A stretch of 64,000 nt of DNA, taken from positions 62,001 to 126,000 of the forward strand of contig CAVXUA010000009.1 in assembly GCA_963764825.1 (NCBI GenBank), in the 5' to 3' direction. Both the position numbers and the translations under genes were made by a program. Source of the DNA: JAZGGS01 sp963764825. Lineage in GTDB: Bacteria > Bacteroidota > Ignavibacteria > Ignavibacteriales > Ignavibacteriaceae. The notes beneath the pieces were generated by a model. It was not told the origin of the DNA and made no database searches. It worked only from the letters and a program-made list of their open reading frames with translations. Positions 27,651 through 36,362 of this stretch are shown here, piece after piece. Positions within the stretch are counted from its first letter, which is position 1. The number at the start of each line of letters is the position of its first letter.

Positions 27651-29177
27651 TTAAATTAATTTGTTAACAATTTCTTGAATATTATTAATTGAACAATTAG
27701 CCGATATTTTCTCACTTCGGATTTTCCTACCAATTAAGGCATCCGGCGTAACCGGGTCAACCACAATTGATCCGCAATTGTTTAGTATTTCAGCAGCTGT
27801 TTCTGATCCAAGGACATTAAAAAAGTTATCTATACTTGATTGACAAGTAAATATAAATATATCTGGGTATTGCTTTTGAAGCTCAGCAATTAGTTCGGGC
27901 TTAGGTTGACTTGGTAAAATTTCGAAGACTTTTATTGAATGAGTTTTAATACCCAAATTATTTAGCTCGTTAGATATTTTATCAAGAGGTGAATCATCCA
28001 GAATTCTTAAAAGTTTTTTACCAGCGAATCCGTATTTTTTTAGAAAATCGTTGCGAAAGGAATCCGGGTTAAATTCTTCAGAACTATAATCAGGATTCAG
28101 CCCAAAGAATTTGATCGTTTTTGCCAACCCGTAACCCACAGCTGCAATTTTTTTATTACCAAATATCCTGGAATCTAAATTTTCTTTCTTCAGTAATTTC
28201 CAAAAGTATTTAACTCCGTTTTTACTGGTAAACAATATCCATTCAAAATCATCTTCTGAAAATAATTTCTTTAAGTTAATTTCCGGATTGCTTGATTGAA
28301 TCTTCAATACATTAAGTGGAAACATCTCAGCGCCAAGATCATAAAGCATATTATGTAAATCATCAAATTGTTCTTGCGCTCCGGCAACAGCAATTCTCTT
28401 GTTGAATAATGGTTTCTTTTCATACCAGGAAATACTTTCCCTGAATGCAACTGTTGGACTAACCATAATAATTACAGGAGCGTGAAAATTTTGTTGTTTA
28501 AAATCTTTTGCAATATTATCAAGCCGTGCGGTTAATGTTCTTTGCTTTGGCAGCGTTCCATTTTCAATTGCAGCAACCGGCGTTGAAGGATCCATTCCAT
28601 ATTTCATAAGTTTTTCACTTATTGCTTCAATCCTGGAGGCGCCCATATAAATTATTAGCGAAGTGTTTTTCAGCTTTGCTAACTTATCCCATTCTACCTG
28701 CGTACCTGGTTTATCGGGGCATTCGTGTGCAGTTATAAATATACATTGAGTTATAAGTCCGCGCTGAGTAATTGGTATTCCGCTATAAACAGGCGCAGAA
28801 AGACCTGATGTTATACCGGGAATTATTTCAAATTCAATTCCGGCTTTTTTAAGTTCAAGTGCTTCCTCGGATCCTCTGCCAAAAACAAACGGATTGCCCC
28901 CCTTTAATCGAACAACATTAAAACCTGATTTTGCTTTGTTAATTAATATCTCGGTTATTTTTTCCTGCTCAATTGCGTGGTACCCGGATTCTTTACCAAC
29001 AAACAATTTCTCACAGTCTTCATTGCAGAAGGATAAGAATTCACTACTAATTAATCTATCATATACAACAACATCTGCTTGTTGTAATTTTTCCAATGCG
29101 TTTAAAGTTATAAGTCCCGGATCACCAGGTCCGGCTCCTGTAATGAATACTTTACCTGATCGATTATTCATAGTCAT
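27651..29177 (-). CDS. cobA-hemD: Uroporphyrinogen-III C-methyltransferase / uroporphyrinogen-III synthase fusion
   Basis: 508 residues, two domains. Residues 1-250 are SUMT: VFITGAGPGDPGLITLNAL, VVRLKGGNPFVFGRG, GITSGLSAPVYSGIPITQRG and MGASRIEAI. Residues 255-508 are HemD-like: KRIAVAGAQEQ, WILFTSKNGVKYFWKLL, FIFTCQSSIDNFF. It forms precorrin-2 from hydroxymethylbilane via uroporphyrinogen III, the branch to siroheme (needed by DsrAB), and also to heme d1, alternative heme and cobalamin pathways. It follows the precorrin-2 dehydrogenase gene by 8 bp once the latter's frameshift is corrected. Confidence 0.93.
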   Translation of the reverse strand: MTMNNRSGKVFITGAGPGDPGLITLNALEKLQQADVVVYDRLISSEFLSFCNEDCEKLFVGKESGYHAIEQEKITEILINKAKSGFNVVRLKGGNPFVFGRGSEEALELKKAGIEFEIIPGITSGLSAPVYSGIPITQRGLITQCIFITAHECPDKPGTQVEWDKLAKLKNTSLIIYMGASRIEAISEKLMKYGMDPSTPVAAIENGTLPKQRTLTARLDNIAKDFKQQNFHAPVIIMVSPTVAFRESISWYEKKPLFNKRIAVAGAQEQFDDLHNMLYDLGAEMFPLNVLKIQSSNPEINLKKLFSEDDFEWILFTSKNGVKYFWKLLKKENLDSRIFGNKKIAAVGYGLAKTIKFFGLNPDYSSEEFNPDSFRNDFLKKYGFAGKKLLRILDDSPLDKISNELNNLGIKTHSIKVFEILPSQPKPELIAELQKQYPDIFIFTCQSSIDNFFNVLGSETAAEILNNCGSIVVDPVTPDALIGRKIRSEKISANCSINNIQEIVNKLI

Positions 29178-29185
29178 TCTTATAT

Positions 29186-29843
29186 TTACAAATCTTTTAA
29201 AATACTGTGCATATACTCACTCGCTTTTTTCTTTCCTTCATTAGTTAAAACTTTCTTCCAGTCTATCATAAAGAAATTCATAAAAGCTTTTTCTTTTAAT
29301 TCTACTTGATTTAAACTTTTTATTACTGAATACTAGTTTTCTGAATTCTCCAGCAATTTCAATTATATCTTGGTAATAAGAGGGAAAAATATGATTCAAT
29401 TTATTTTTAATCTCCTTTGCATAAAAAGGAGCAGCACCCTGCGAAGAAACAGATATTGTTAAGTCTCCCCGTTTTACAATTGCCGGTAAAATAAAATCAC
29501 ACAGTTCTGGTATATCTACAACATTTAACAGGATGTTTTTTTCAGTGCAATCCTTACGAACCATCATATTTATTTTAGGATTATCAGTTGCGCAAAAAAC
29601 AACTTTGAAATTTTTTAGAAATTCTTTTGAGTAAACTTTTCGAATTACTTTTATTTTACGTTTATTATATAATTCTAAAAGCGGTTCGCAAATTTTTGGA
29701 GAGATAACGGTTACTTTAGCTTGAAAATCCAGAAGTGAATTAACTTTTCTTAATCCTACTTTTCCACCTCCAACTACTAAACAGGGGTAGTTATTAAGAT
29801 TTAACAGGAGAGGGAAATAGGTTGCATTTTTTTTTCCATTCAT
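29186..29843 (-). CDS. Precorrin-2 dehydrogenase (siroheme synthase N-terminal type), frameshifted near the C-terminus
   Basis: Oxidises precorrin-2 to sirohydrochlorin. Rossmann motif CLVVGGGKVGLRKVNSLL near residue 20, FCATDNPKINMMV, NVVDIPELCDFILPAIVKRG with the catalytic Asp region, and SVSSQGAAPFYAKEIK. The first stop is at 29241. A one-base shift near 29285 gives a longer tail (WKKVLTNEGKKKASEYMHSI) ending at 29186, only 8 bp before the next start, which is the more natural operon structure. No dedicated ferrochelatase (SirB/CbiX) is seen nearby. The start follows the 42-bp shared element by 45 bp. Confidence 0.9.
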
Positions 29844-29887
29844 AATGCTGAATTCCTAACTATCAAATTTTGTTAAATATGCAATAA

Positions 29888-29929
29888 ATATCAAAGACAT
29901 TAGTAAATATGTAATCATTGTGTTGCTTA
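29888..29929 (-). promoter_or_regulatory. 42-bp conserved upstream element, copy 2 (siroheme operon)
   Basis: 36/42 identity to 25044-25085. Minus-strand core CAACACAATGATTACA followed by TCTTTGATATTT. Same 45-bp distance to the start codon. Likely a common operator/promoter of sulfite export and siroheme genes. Confidence 0.6.
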
Positions 29930-30056
29930 GGATTTTTCATTACTAGCGTAACCATAAAGCAAATCCTTCCGCTAAAATAAGTGCGTGGGTAGTGGCGGAT
30001 ATACAAAATTAAAAGTTGTTCAGATCAGAAATTATGCAGTTCGAGAAACGAGTTTG

Positions 30057-30902
30057 TCAATACCTTATTAAATCAACTGCATCCTTCAGTTCTTCAGATT
30101 GGAGGTTTGCACAAAGCCTAGTCGTTTCTTCAACGGTATATTCCAACAATTTAGAAATTTTATAAAGCGAAACATTACTTACAGCTAATTTAGTACCGAA
30201 TGCGTGCCTGAAGTCTTGAACTCGATAATGTATTTTAAGATCTTTCTGTGCTTTATCCAGAACTTTTTATAGTCTGTGATCGGATATTTTTTACTTATAT
30301 GAAGTTGTGAAAATATATTTGCTGTGGATGCATTCTCTTCTTTTTATTATCGCAAGTGCTTCTTTATTTAGTGGAATTTCCCGGATGGGATTTTCATTTA
30401 TGTATTGGTGTTTAACTGCATACTCAAATATCATCTGCAGCAAAGCTCTTGCGCCACTGCAATTTTTATCAGACCAAGTATTCGTATAATATTCGTTCCG
30501 TCTGGATTTGCTTAGAAACTCAATAACATAATGAAATTATATAGTTGAAGTATAGTTTATACATATTGAGAAGTTATTTGATATGAAATCAATGAAGCGA
30601 TTAGAATATGATCGGTATTTCTTTAGTGTCCCTGCACCTAAGTTAGTCCTGGTGGAATAATATTCATCAATCAATCTTTGTAAGGCTATTTGCTTTCTGT
30701 TTTGATTTGGGATGTTAAATTTTCCATTTACAAAATCTATTTGCCTTTGAGCCTGTATGAGTTCTGCCTGCCTCTTCGAAACGTATCCGATATTTTCATA
30801 AGTATGATTTTTATCTCCAGGCAATTTGTAACGTATTCGATAGTAATTACCGGATGCTCTTTTAATTTTAGTCAGACCGACTTTGGAAATTCGATTATTC
30901 AT
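30057..30902 (-). pseudogene. Tyrosine recombinase/integrase remnant
   Basis: The N-terminal part is open from 30902 to about 30555: an arm-binding-like start (KIKRASGNYYRIRYKLPGDK, RQAELIQAQRQIDFVNGKF) and a core-binding helix region. After a break the minus strand continues as SRRNEYYTNTWSDKNCSGAR and EYAVKHQYINENPIREIPLN, then a stop. A large gap removes the part with the first catalytic Arg. The end reads VQDFRHAFGTKLAVSNVSLY, KISKLLEYTVEETTRLCANL, where the box-II Arg survives but the expected late His is Tyr and the nucleophilic Tyr is Cys. It is therefore inactive. It starts 100 bp beyond the 3' end of tRNA-Pro, the classic position for an island integrase. Confidence 0.85.
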
Positions 30903-31001
30903 TGCACAAATATAAAATGTATTCTTGAAAAAAGTGTGCTGTTTTTGTGCACTGAAAATTTAGAAGTGTTCGAAAACGGGAAATAATCTAATAAAAAGTA
31001 G

Positions 31002-31076
31002 TCGGGGTGGGGAGATTCGAACTCCCGACCTCTTCGTCCCGAACGAAGCGCGCTAACCGGGCTGCGCTACACCCCG
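31002..31076 (-). tRNA. tRNA-Pro (anticodon CGG)
   Basis: Full 75-nt cloverleaf on the minus strand: acceptor CGGGGTG paired with CACCCCG, D-arm GCGC...GCGC, anticodon stem CTTCG/CGAAG with loop TTCGGGA (anticodon CGG), T-arm GGGAG TTCGAAT CTCCC, discriminator A. CCA is not encoded. Its first 49 nt are also part of a 116-bp direct repeat copied at 40705-40820. Confidence 0.96.
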
Positions 31077-31143
31077 AAAGTAATTTTATATTTCTGAAAA
31101 AATTACATTACAAATATGAACTTTTATTAGAGAAAATCAATTA
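31028..31143. repeat. 116-bp direct repeat, left copy (tRNA-Pro 5' part plus upstream flank)
   Basis: Identical to 40705-40820 except for one substitution in an A-run (near 31101). It covers tRNA-Pro nt 1-49 and 67 bp upstream of the tRNA. The two copies bound the 9.6-kb T9SS cassette in direct orientation, as expected for an integrated element or a recombination duplication. Confidence 0.9.
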
Positions 31144-31196
31144 TCTAAGGGAAAAAGGTTTTCGGGAATTTGTAATCGTCCAGGATTCATTCAGTT

Positions 31197-31315
31197 TTTC
31201 ACTTAACATTTTACTGAACACTTTACTTAACACTTCTCAAAGAACAAATAACGAGAAAAGCCCAAAAGGTAGATTCAGGGAAGGTAAGTTCCCATAAAAC
31301 CTTTCAGGCTTTCTC
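31197..31315. repeat. Three 12-bp iterons followed by a long imperfect hairpin
   Basis: 31197-31232 holds three tandem 12-mers (TTTCACTTAACA, TTTTACTGAACA, CTTTACTTAACA). 31253-31315 can fold into an extended stem: outer arms GAGAAAAGCCCAAAAGG and CCTTTCAGGCTTTCTC (imperfect), inner perfect arms GGGAA and TTCCC around GGTAAG. This lies just inside the left repeat. It could be recombinase arm sites, a structured RNA or a bidirectional terminator. The rest of 31144-31466 shows no gene. Confidence 0.5.
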
Positions 31316-31466
31316 AAACAAAATCATTTTATTTAACCTTACCTTTTAAAATCTTTATACTAATAAAACATTTTTAATGGCAAAGTCAAGGGACAACTTG
31401 TCACATCCGTGTAAGTCATTAATTATTAATGAGTTAGAGTCTCATCCGTTTATTCATCTGTTCCAT

Positions 31467-31511
31467 TCACTTCATCAATACCATCTTCTTAGTTTCAACA
31501 AAAGAACCTAC
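31467..31511 (-). pseudogene. Orphan T9SS sorting-domain tail (15 codons)
   Basis: Minus strand reads GSFVETKKMVLMK followed by a stop, the extreme C-terminus of a T9SS type A sorting domain, with no domain in front of it. The upstream gene (31525) stops just before it. Remnant of a deleted or frameshifted cargo gene. Confidence 0.7.
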
Positions 31512-31524
31512 TTTTCAAACGTAA

Positions 31525-31782
31525 TTACTCCTCAACGATTTCGATTTTCCAACGCTGGTTGTCTCCGGCATGCCAGTCATGTTGTATGACATTGGCCTGA
31601 TTCTCTTGATCTTTAAAGGCAACATCAAGTACTTTACCGCTGTGTTTGGCTACGATGCGGTAGAAAATGTCGGGATTAAAATCTTGGGCACTGGATAAGG
31701 TCGTAATTAAGGGCCAAAGAAATAAGAACAACAGTAGTCTTTTGAGTTTCCCGGCACAATTGTTTGTCTTTTTTGTTTCCAT
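31525..31782 (-). CDS. Secreted ricin-type beta-trefoil lectin fragment
   Basis: 85 residues: signal peptide (LLLFLFLWPLITTLSSAQ, about residues 15-32) and one repeat of a RICIN domain (YRIVAKHSGKVLDV, VIQHDWHAGDNQRWKIEIV with the QxW motif). A complete trefoil needs three repeats, so this is a truncated gene. The orphan sorting-domain tail just downstream suggests that the middle was lost. Promoter region is the ~100-bp repeat at 31785-31887. Confidence 0.65.
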   Translation of the reverse strand: METKKTNNCAGKLKRLLLFLFLWPLITTLSSAQDFNPDIFYRIVAKHSGKVLDVAFKDQENQANVIQHDWHAGDNQRWKIEIVEE

Positions 31783-31784
31783 AA

Positions 31785-31887
31785 CCTCCTCTGAAGGTGT
31801 AGATATAATTACTGACCATTAACTTGGGATAATATTTTATCAGAGTCAAGAAAAATAAACCTTAACGATTGGCAAGTAATAAAACCC
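31785..31887 (-). repeat. ~100-bp repeated upstream module, copy 1
   Basis: Highly similar to 39714-39813. Shared blocks include GGTGTAGATA, ACTGACCATTAACTTGGGAT, AGAGTCAAGAAAAATAAAC and TTAACGATTGGCAAGTAATA (plus strand). On the minus strand the shared part includes TCTTGACTCT, a possible -35. A third partial copy is at 37631-37668. Each copy lies upstream of a secreted-protein gene and ends at the terminator of the preceding gene. Confidence 0.75.
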
Positions 31888-31912
31888 CCACCAACTTTCA
31901 TTGATAGGGGCT
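31884..31912 (-). terminator. Terminator of the deiminase gene
   Basis: Minus strand: CCCCTATCAA, loop TGAAAG, TTGGTGGGGG, then TTTTATT. G-U pairs are needed. Lies 23 bp after the stop at 31935. Same family as the hairpins at 33803 and 38340. Confidence 0.75.
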
Positions 31913-31934
31913 TGAATAAAAAATGTTTTTCCCT

Positions 31935-33670
31935 TTACTTCATCAACACCATCTTCTTAGTTTCAACAAATGAACCTGCTTGTAGTCTGTAGAAATATAC
32001 TCCGCTTGGTAACCCTTCTGCATTCCAGGATAACTCATAAGTACCAACAGGTTTTTCTTCATCAACAAGAGCTTCTATTTCAGTTCCGAGTACATCGTAA
32101 ACTTTAAGCGTAACAAAACTTAATTCTGGTAATTGATAATTTATTTTTGTAGTTGGGTTAAATGGATTGGGATAGTTTTGCGATAGATAAAATTCTTCCG
32201 GCTGGTTGATATTATCTGCAATCGTAATATTATTCTCAACAATAAAACTGTAATACCCTGCAGGTGCAGGTAAAGGTTTTGTGGTCATCTTTCCGCTATT
32301 TGATGCTGCTGAGATATAGTAAAATATTTCAGTGCCATCTACTTGCTGAGGTAGATATGCAACAAAAGTGTCTTCAGTAGCAATCTCCATTATTAACGGT
32401 TCAAAGCTTGCAGTTGTATCGACAGTCCAGTATACAATTGCAGCGGAAATGCCAGACTTTGTTTTTAGCACAGCCTTGATCTGAATGGAATCCGGATGCA
32501 GAAACTACAGGTTCCATTTTGGGATGTGAGATAAAAATAGGGTCGAATGCACCAACCTCTTTAACAATACAATGTATTGCGCCCAACGAAGGTATTATCG
32601 AATTAGAGTTGATCCCAACTATATTATATCCCGGCATTGCTTCCTGGTAAATTCTATATGCTGTAGTATCGTACTGGTATTCGTATGTAGGGATGATAAT
32701 AGTTTTATTAATTATAATTGAATTAGTATATGTTCTATAATCTCCTCCCGCATTCGGAAATCTACCAAGTGCATCGGGCGGCATTGGAATTCGGACTACA
32801 TTAAAAGGTCTTCCAAAGCAAGTCTGGTAATTTTGAAGAATGTATTCTAAATTGGCTTCTATCTGTGGTCCGTCTGCAACTCCGGGCGGATATTCCCCAA
32901 CAAGTAAAGTTTCCTCATCCAATAGTTTCATATGCATATCAATATGATGAATTACATCATAAGGTAAATTCGTTAACTTTATATATCGATCAATACCCAA
33001 GAATTTCTTCATTATGGTATCGATTTCAGCTTCTGATTTAGTAGGATTCTCATCTATGATAAGGTTTGAAGAGAAGGCAGTACCGTGTCCATCAATAAAT
33101 AAATTACCGCCAGTTTGTATTAAATTATATGGATATATTGTTGTTTGGTATATTGGGACATTTATGTAATTGGCAAAGAATATTGGAATCACATCATCAA
33201 GAGGACGAGGTCTGTTGTAGATCCAATCAATTATATTCAATGTGTCCGACACTATTTGAATAAGAGGTCCAGGGTCCGTAATCCCTAACCCAAATCGAGT
33301 TGGAAGGTGTAATTAAATATTTAAGATTATGCAACGGAACGCCGCTGTTAATTAAATAATCCTTTACTAAATTTGAGTCGCTGCAGATAATATAGACTAT
33401 ACCCTCCTCCTGTGCATAATCTACAACCTCTTTCAGAATTGTGTAGAATGATCTCCACGTAATTATCACTCCCTGTAATTCTTCCCATTCAGCCATACCT
33501 CGTACAGGCGTCATCGGAGGATCGGAGAAAAGAGGATTAACAGGATGGTTATAACTTTCCCATATAATCGCCTCTTCTTCTGTCATCCGATGAGGAAGAT
33601 CTTGTGGGTGGATATTCACTGTTAAAAACAAAGTGAATGCAGCTGCAACAATTATTAACTTATTAATCAA
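31935..33670 (-). CDS. Secreted peptidylarginine/agmatine-deiminase-like enzyme with T9SS sorting domain (two frameshifts)
   Basis: Signal peptide (residues 1-22), then a PAD_porph/agmatine deiminase catalytic domain: IWVRDYGPWT, LIQTGGNLFIDGHGTAFSS, HHIDMHMKLLDEETLLVGEY and, at the end, IPSLGAIHCIVKEV with the nucleophilic Cys. A roughly 100-residue linker follows. The C-terminal T9SS domain has YPNPFNPTTKINYQLPE, LKVYDVLGTEIEALVDEE and SGVYFYRLQAGSFVETKKMV. It would release citrulline (or N-carbamoylputrescine) and ammonia from extracellular substrates. The frame changes near 33235 and 32470. Cell-surface arginine deimination is known in Porphyromonas PPAD. The substrate here is not predictable. 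All catalytic motifs survive. Confidence 0.85.
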
Positions 33671-33802
33671 ATCCCGCTATCATTTTTAGATTTGTAATAT
33701 ATTTCCTGATGAAAAATTAATAATTATATACTGCCTTTACAATTAAAAAATGAGAATATTGAAGAAATGATTTTGCCCTGCCCTAAGATGTGGAAATAAA
33801 AA

Positions 33803-33826
33803 CCCTACCAACTTTCATTGGTAGGG
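33803..33826 (-). terminator. Perfect hairpin terminator
   Basis: Perfect arms CCCTACCAA and TTGGTAGGG with a 6-nt loop CTTTCA. On the minus strand it is followed by TTTTTATTT. It terminates transcripts coming from the right. Confidence 0.85.
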
Positions 33827-34089
33827 GAATGAGTAATAATTAATATTAGTCCGCTATTTCATCAACACGATTAAAATAGTTAGCTAAAAGTGAGATTTTA
33901 GAAGTGATTACCGTAGGAATATTGCAAGAGAAATCCACAAATCCTTATAATTCAATCAACTATAAAGAGAAATAAAGAATCGAACCCTGGATAGTCTTTG
34001 CTCAGCACTCAGCGAAACAATATATCCTACTTAATCAACACCATCTTCTTAGTTTCAAGAAATGAACCTCCTTGAAGTCTGTAGAAGTA
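33827..34089 (-). pseudogene. Two orphan T9SS sorting-domain tails
   Basis: 33854-33880 on the minus strand reads IVLMK-stop, a degraded domain end. 34027-34089 reads YFYRLQGGSFLETKKMVLIK-stop. The latter is in the same frame as, and immediately after, the stop codon of the PH-like gene at 34090. Nothing else is recognisable between 33671 and 34089. These are leftovers of cargo genes, consistent with repeated recombination at the conserved domain. Confidence 0.7.
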
Positions 34090-34787
34090 TTAATCTGTGA
34101 TAGATATTTTATTTTTAATCTTTGATATTAAGTCTTCCTGAGCCATATGCAATTTAAGAAGGCATTCACCCTTTTTGTCTAAAAATTTGGTATTCACCAA
34201 ACCTTTTTTAATATTCACTATCAATTCATAATCCAGAGTATTTGTTTTAGTTGTTATATGCCCATCATTAAAATAAATGATGCGTTTATTTGTTAACAAA
34301 TAACCATTCTGTCTATCTCTTGTTGCACTTTCACCAATACCAAGTTGTTCACCATATTCAATTTCTTCATCAGTATCCATCAACTCAATTAATTTTTTGG
34401 ATAATTGAACACCCGGAACTTGACAATTAAATTGTTCGAAAAGTTTTTCAATTTTTTCAATCTTATCTTTTTCTTCTTGTTTTTTTTGAATAGTGAACTC
34501 CCTCTCATCAGCCAGTGTTTGTAACAGGGGATGAAGAGAATTTTAAACGAAGCGAACTTATCGGAATCTAATTTCTTTATCAGGTGCGCATAATTGTTTT
34601 TATTCCAAAGATCTTTTCTTTCCTGAATTGCTTGCTCTTCAATTGCAAGATCATTAAGTGCATTTGTAGCTTTTTCCACTATTGTTGAATTATCAGATAA
34701 TAATAATTTGATCAATTTCGTGTAATTTTTTTTATGAAAAAGTCTGTCAACATCTGGCAAATCAGACTTCTTATTAAATATCCTCAT
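34090..34787 (-). CDS. HEAT-like / coiled-coil protein with C-terminal bacterial PH-like domain (one frameshift)
   Basis: About 232 residues, cytoplasmic (no signal). N-terminal about 85 residues are HEAT-like helices (VDRLFHKKNYTKLIKLLLSD, IVEKATNALNDLAIEE). A shift near 34540 then opens a charged coiled coil (QKKQEEKDKIEKIEKLFEQF) that leads straight into a PH/GRAM-like fold (GYLLTNKRIIYFNDGHITT, YELIVNIKKGLV, EDLISKIKNKI). Read in two frames it looks like two genes separated by 5 bp, but the corrected single frame is more convincing. Role unknown. PH-like domains of this type often bind membranes or proteins. It is the only cytoplasmic minus-strand gene of the cassette. Confidence 0.65.
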
Positions 34788-34805
34788 TCTACCTCCTAAA
34801 ATTTC

Positions 34806-34956
34806 TTATTTTATTAACACCATCTTTTTAGTTTCGAAAAAATCTCCTGCTTGTAGTCTATAGAAGTAAACACCACTTAGTAAGTTCTCTGCATACCAGG
34901 TTAACTCATAAGTGCCAACTGGTTTTTCTTTATTAATAAGTGTTACTATCGTATTT
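34806..34956 (-). pseudogene. Orphan T9SS sorting-domain fragment (about 48 codons)
   Basis: Minus strand reads VTLINKEKPVGTYELTWYAE, NLLSGVYFYRLQAGDFFETK, KMVLIK-stop, the second half of a sorting domain. It begins 5 bp after the stop of the S41 peptidase, which itself has no sorting domain. Either the peptidase once ended in this domain and a deletion removed the NPFNP half, or the pieces were juxtaposed by recombination. Confidence 0.8.
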
Positions 34957-34960
34957 CCTA

Positions 34961-36266
34961 TTATTCAATCTTAAACATTTCCCTTATAGTTCCATAAGAA
35001 AATATTTGTTTTAACATTTCTTTGTTCTTGACAGAGTAAAATTTTATCCTGTAATAATCAATTCCTTCAACAATAAAGTAATCTTCAGATATAGGAACTA
35101 ATAATTTAGCAGATCTTTCTTTATACTGACAAAACAATTTGCTTCCTTGATTCGTAATCTTGATTTTTCCATAATTACCAGCATACTTTTCAAAGTTTTT
35201 TATGTCAACATTATTGTAGTTGGCTTTAAGACCATCCAATGCCCATTGATATTTGTCCAATGCAGCACTATCACGGGTGCTTCCTATAAGTTTTTCCAAC
35301 GCTTTTATATGTGCGATTCTTTTTGCATCTTCAACTTCAACTTCAATATCAGGATCAATTCCTACTCCCTCCCAAATGTTAGGATTACTGGAGAATATCC
35401 TTTTCCAGCTAGGAATTTGTAAAACAAAATCCTCATTAATCGCAAGATGCTCAACCGGATTTTCAGCACCTGATGTTTTTTTACCAACTACTGTCACGTT
35501 CTTGTTGAAAAATTTTATATTAGAAGTGAAACCTTCGGCTGCTGATGCTGTTACAGGAGATGTTAAAATATAAATTGGGATGTTTGCTAGCTTCTGACCG
35601 GAAACATAAGCGGGTATCACTGAAGAGTAATATGAGCTGTCTAATGTGGATTGGCTTATATTTAATTAGTAATGGCTCTGTATTATCAACAAAGTAACTA
35701 AGTAGGAAGTCTACCATATCTCCCCATCCCCCACCATTTTGACGCAAATCTATAATTAATGCATTACAGTTAGAAAAATAATTCATTGAAATATCTGCTG
35801 TTTTCCCAGCATATTCGGTTGCAAAGAATACACTTAAATTTAGATAGCCAATGTTACCATCCAGTATACTCAATTCTTTAAAACCATAGTTATTCCAGAC
35901 TTCTATTTTTGCTTCATCTTCTGTATAGCTATAGTCGTTAGATGTCTCATCTTCAAGTAAAGCTATTGCCAATTGGGGGTTGTAAATAAGATCAAGATGT
36001 TTATCATTACTAAACTCTTCAAGACTATTAGTCACGTGTGTTGCAAAACTATTTGGGGTATTATATTTATCATAAAATCCTTCTGAAATTTGCGTCCTTA
36101 AACCAAGTATAGTTCTTTCAATTACTTCTGGGAAAGGGTAAATTTTTTCTAAATTCTGTACTACAGCATTTAAGACAGATTTTTTTTCTTTATCTGTTAA
36201 ATCCTGTGCATTTATCTGTATCGTAAGAGCTGTCAAGATTAGAATATTCAATATTTTCTTTATCAT
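34961..36266 (-). CDS. Secreted S41-family serine peptidase (one frameshift)
   Basis: Signal peptide (residues 1-20), an N-terminal helical IRBP-like region, then the S41 core: GNIGYLNLSVFFAT, ALIIDLRQNGGGWGDMVDFL, and the catalytic Ser in YILTSPVTASAAEGF, followed by VGKKTSGAENP and GVGIDPDIEVEVEDA. The C-terminal 100 residues form a small extra domain. The frame changes near 35620-35660. No PDZ domain is evident, so it is closer to IRBP/tricorn-type peptidases than to CtpA. The sorting-domain fragment directly downstream suggests former T9SS export. Confidence 0.82.
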
Positions 36267-36362
36267 AATATTTTTCTTTTTTATTTTATATTATTGGAAA
36301 ATTCCCTAAGCTTATCAAAAATAAGGGATTAGCTAATAAGACGTAACACTAGAGTAACAAAA

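Noticed and set aside
31007..31297. 96-codon plus-strand ORF starting GRFELPTSSSRTKRANRAA
   Set aside because: It is the antisense of tRNA-Pro, a well-known spurious protein start, and runs on through the repeat, iterons and hairpin.
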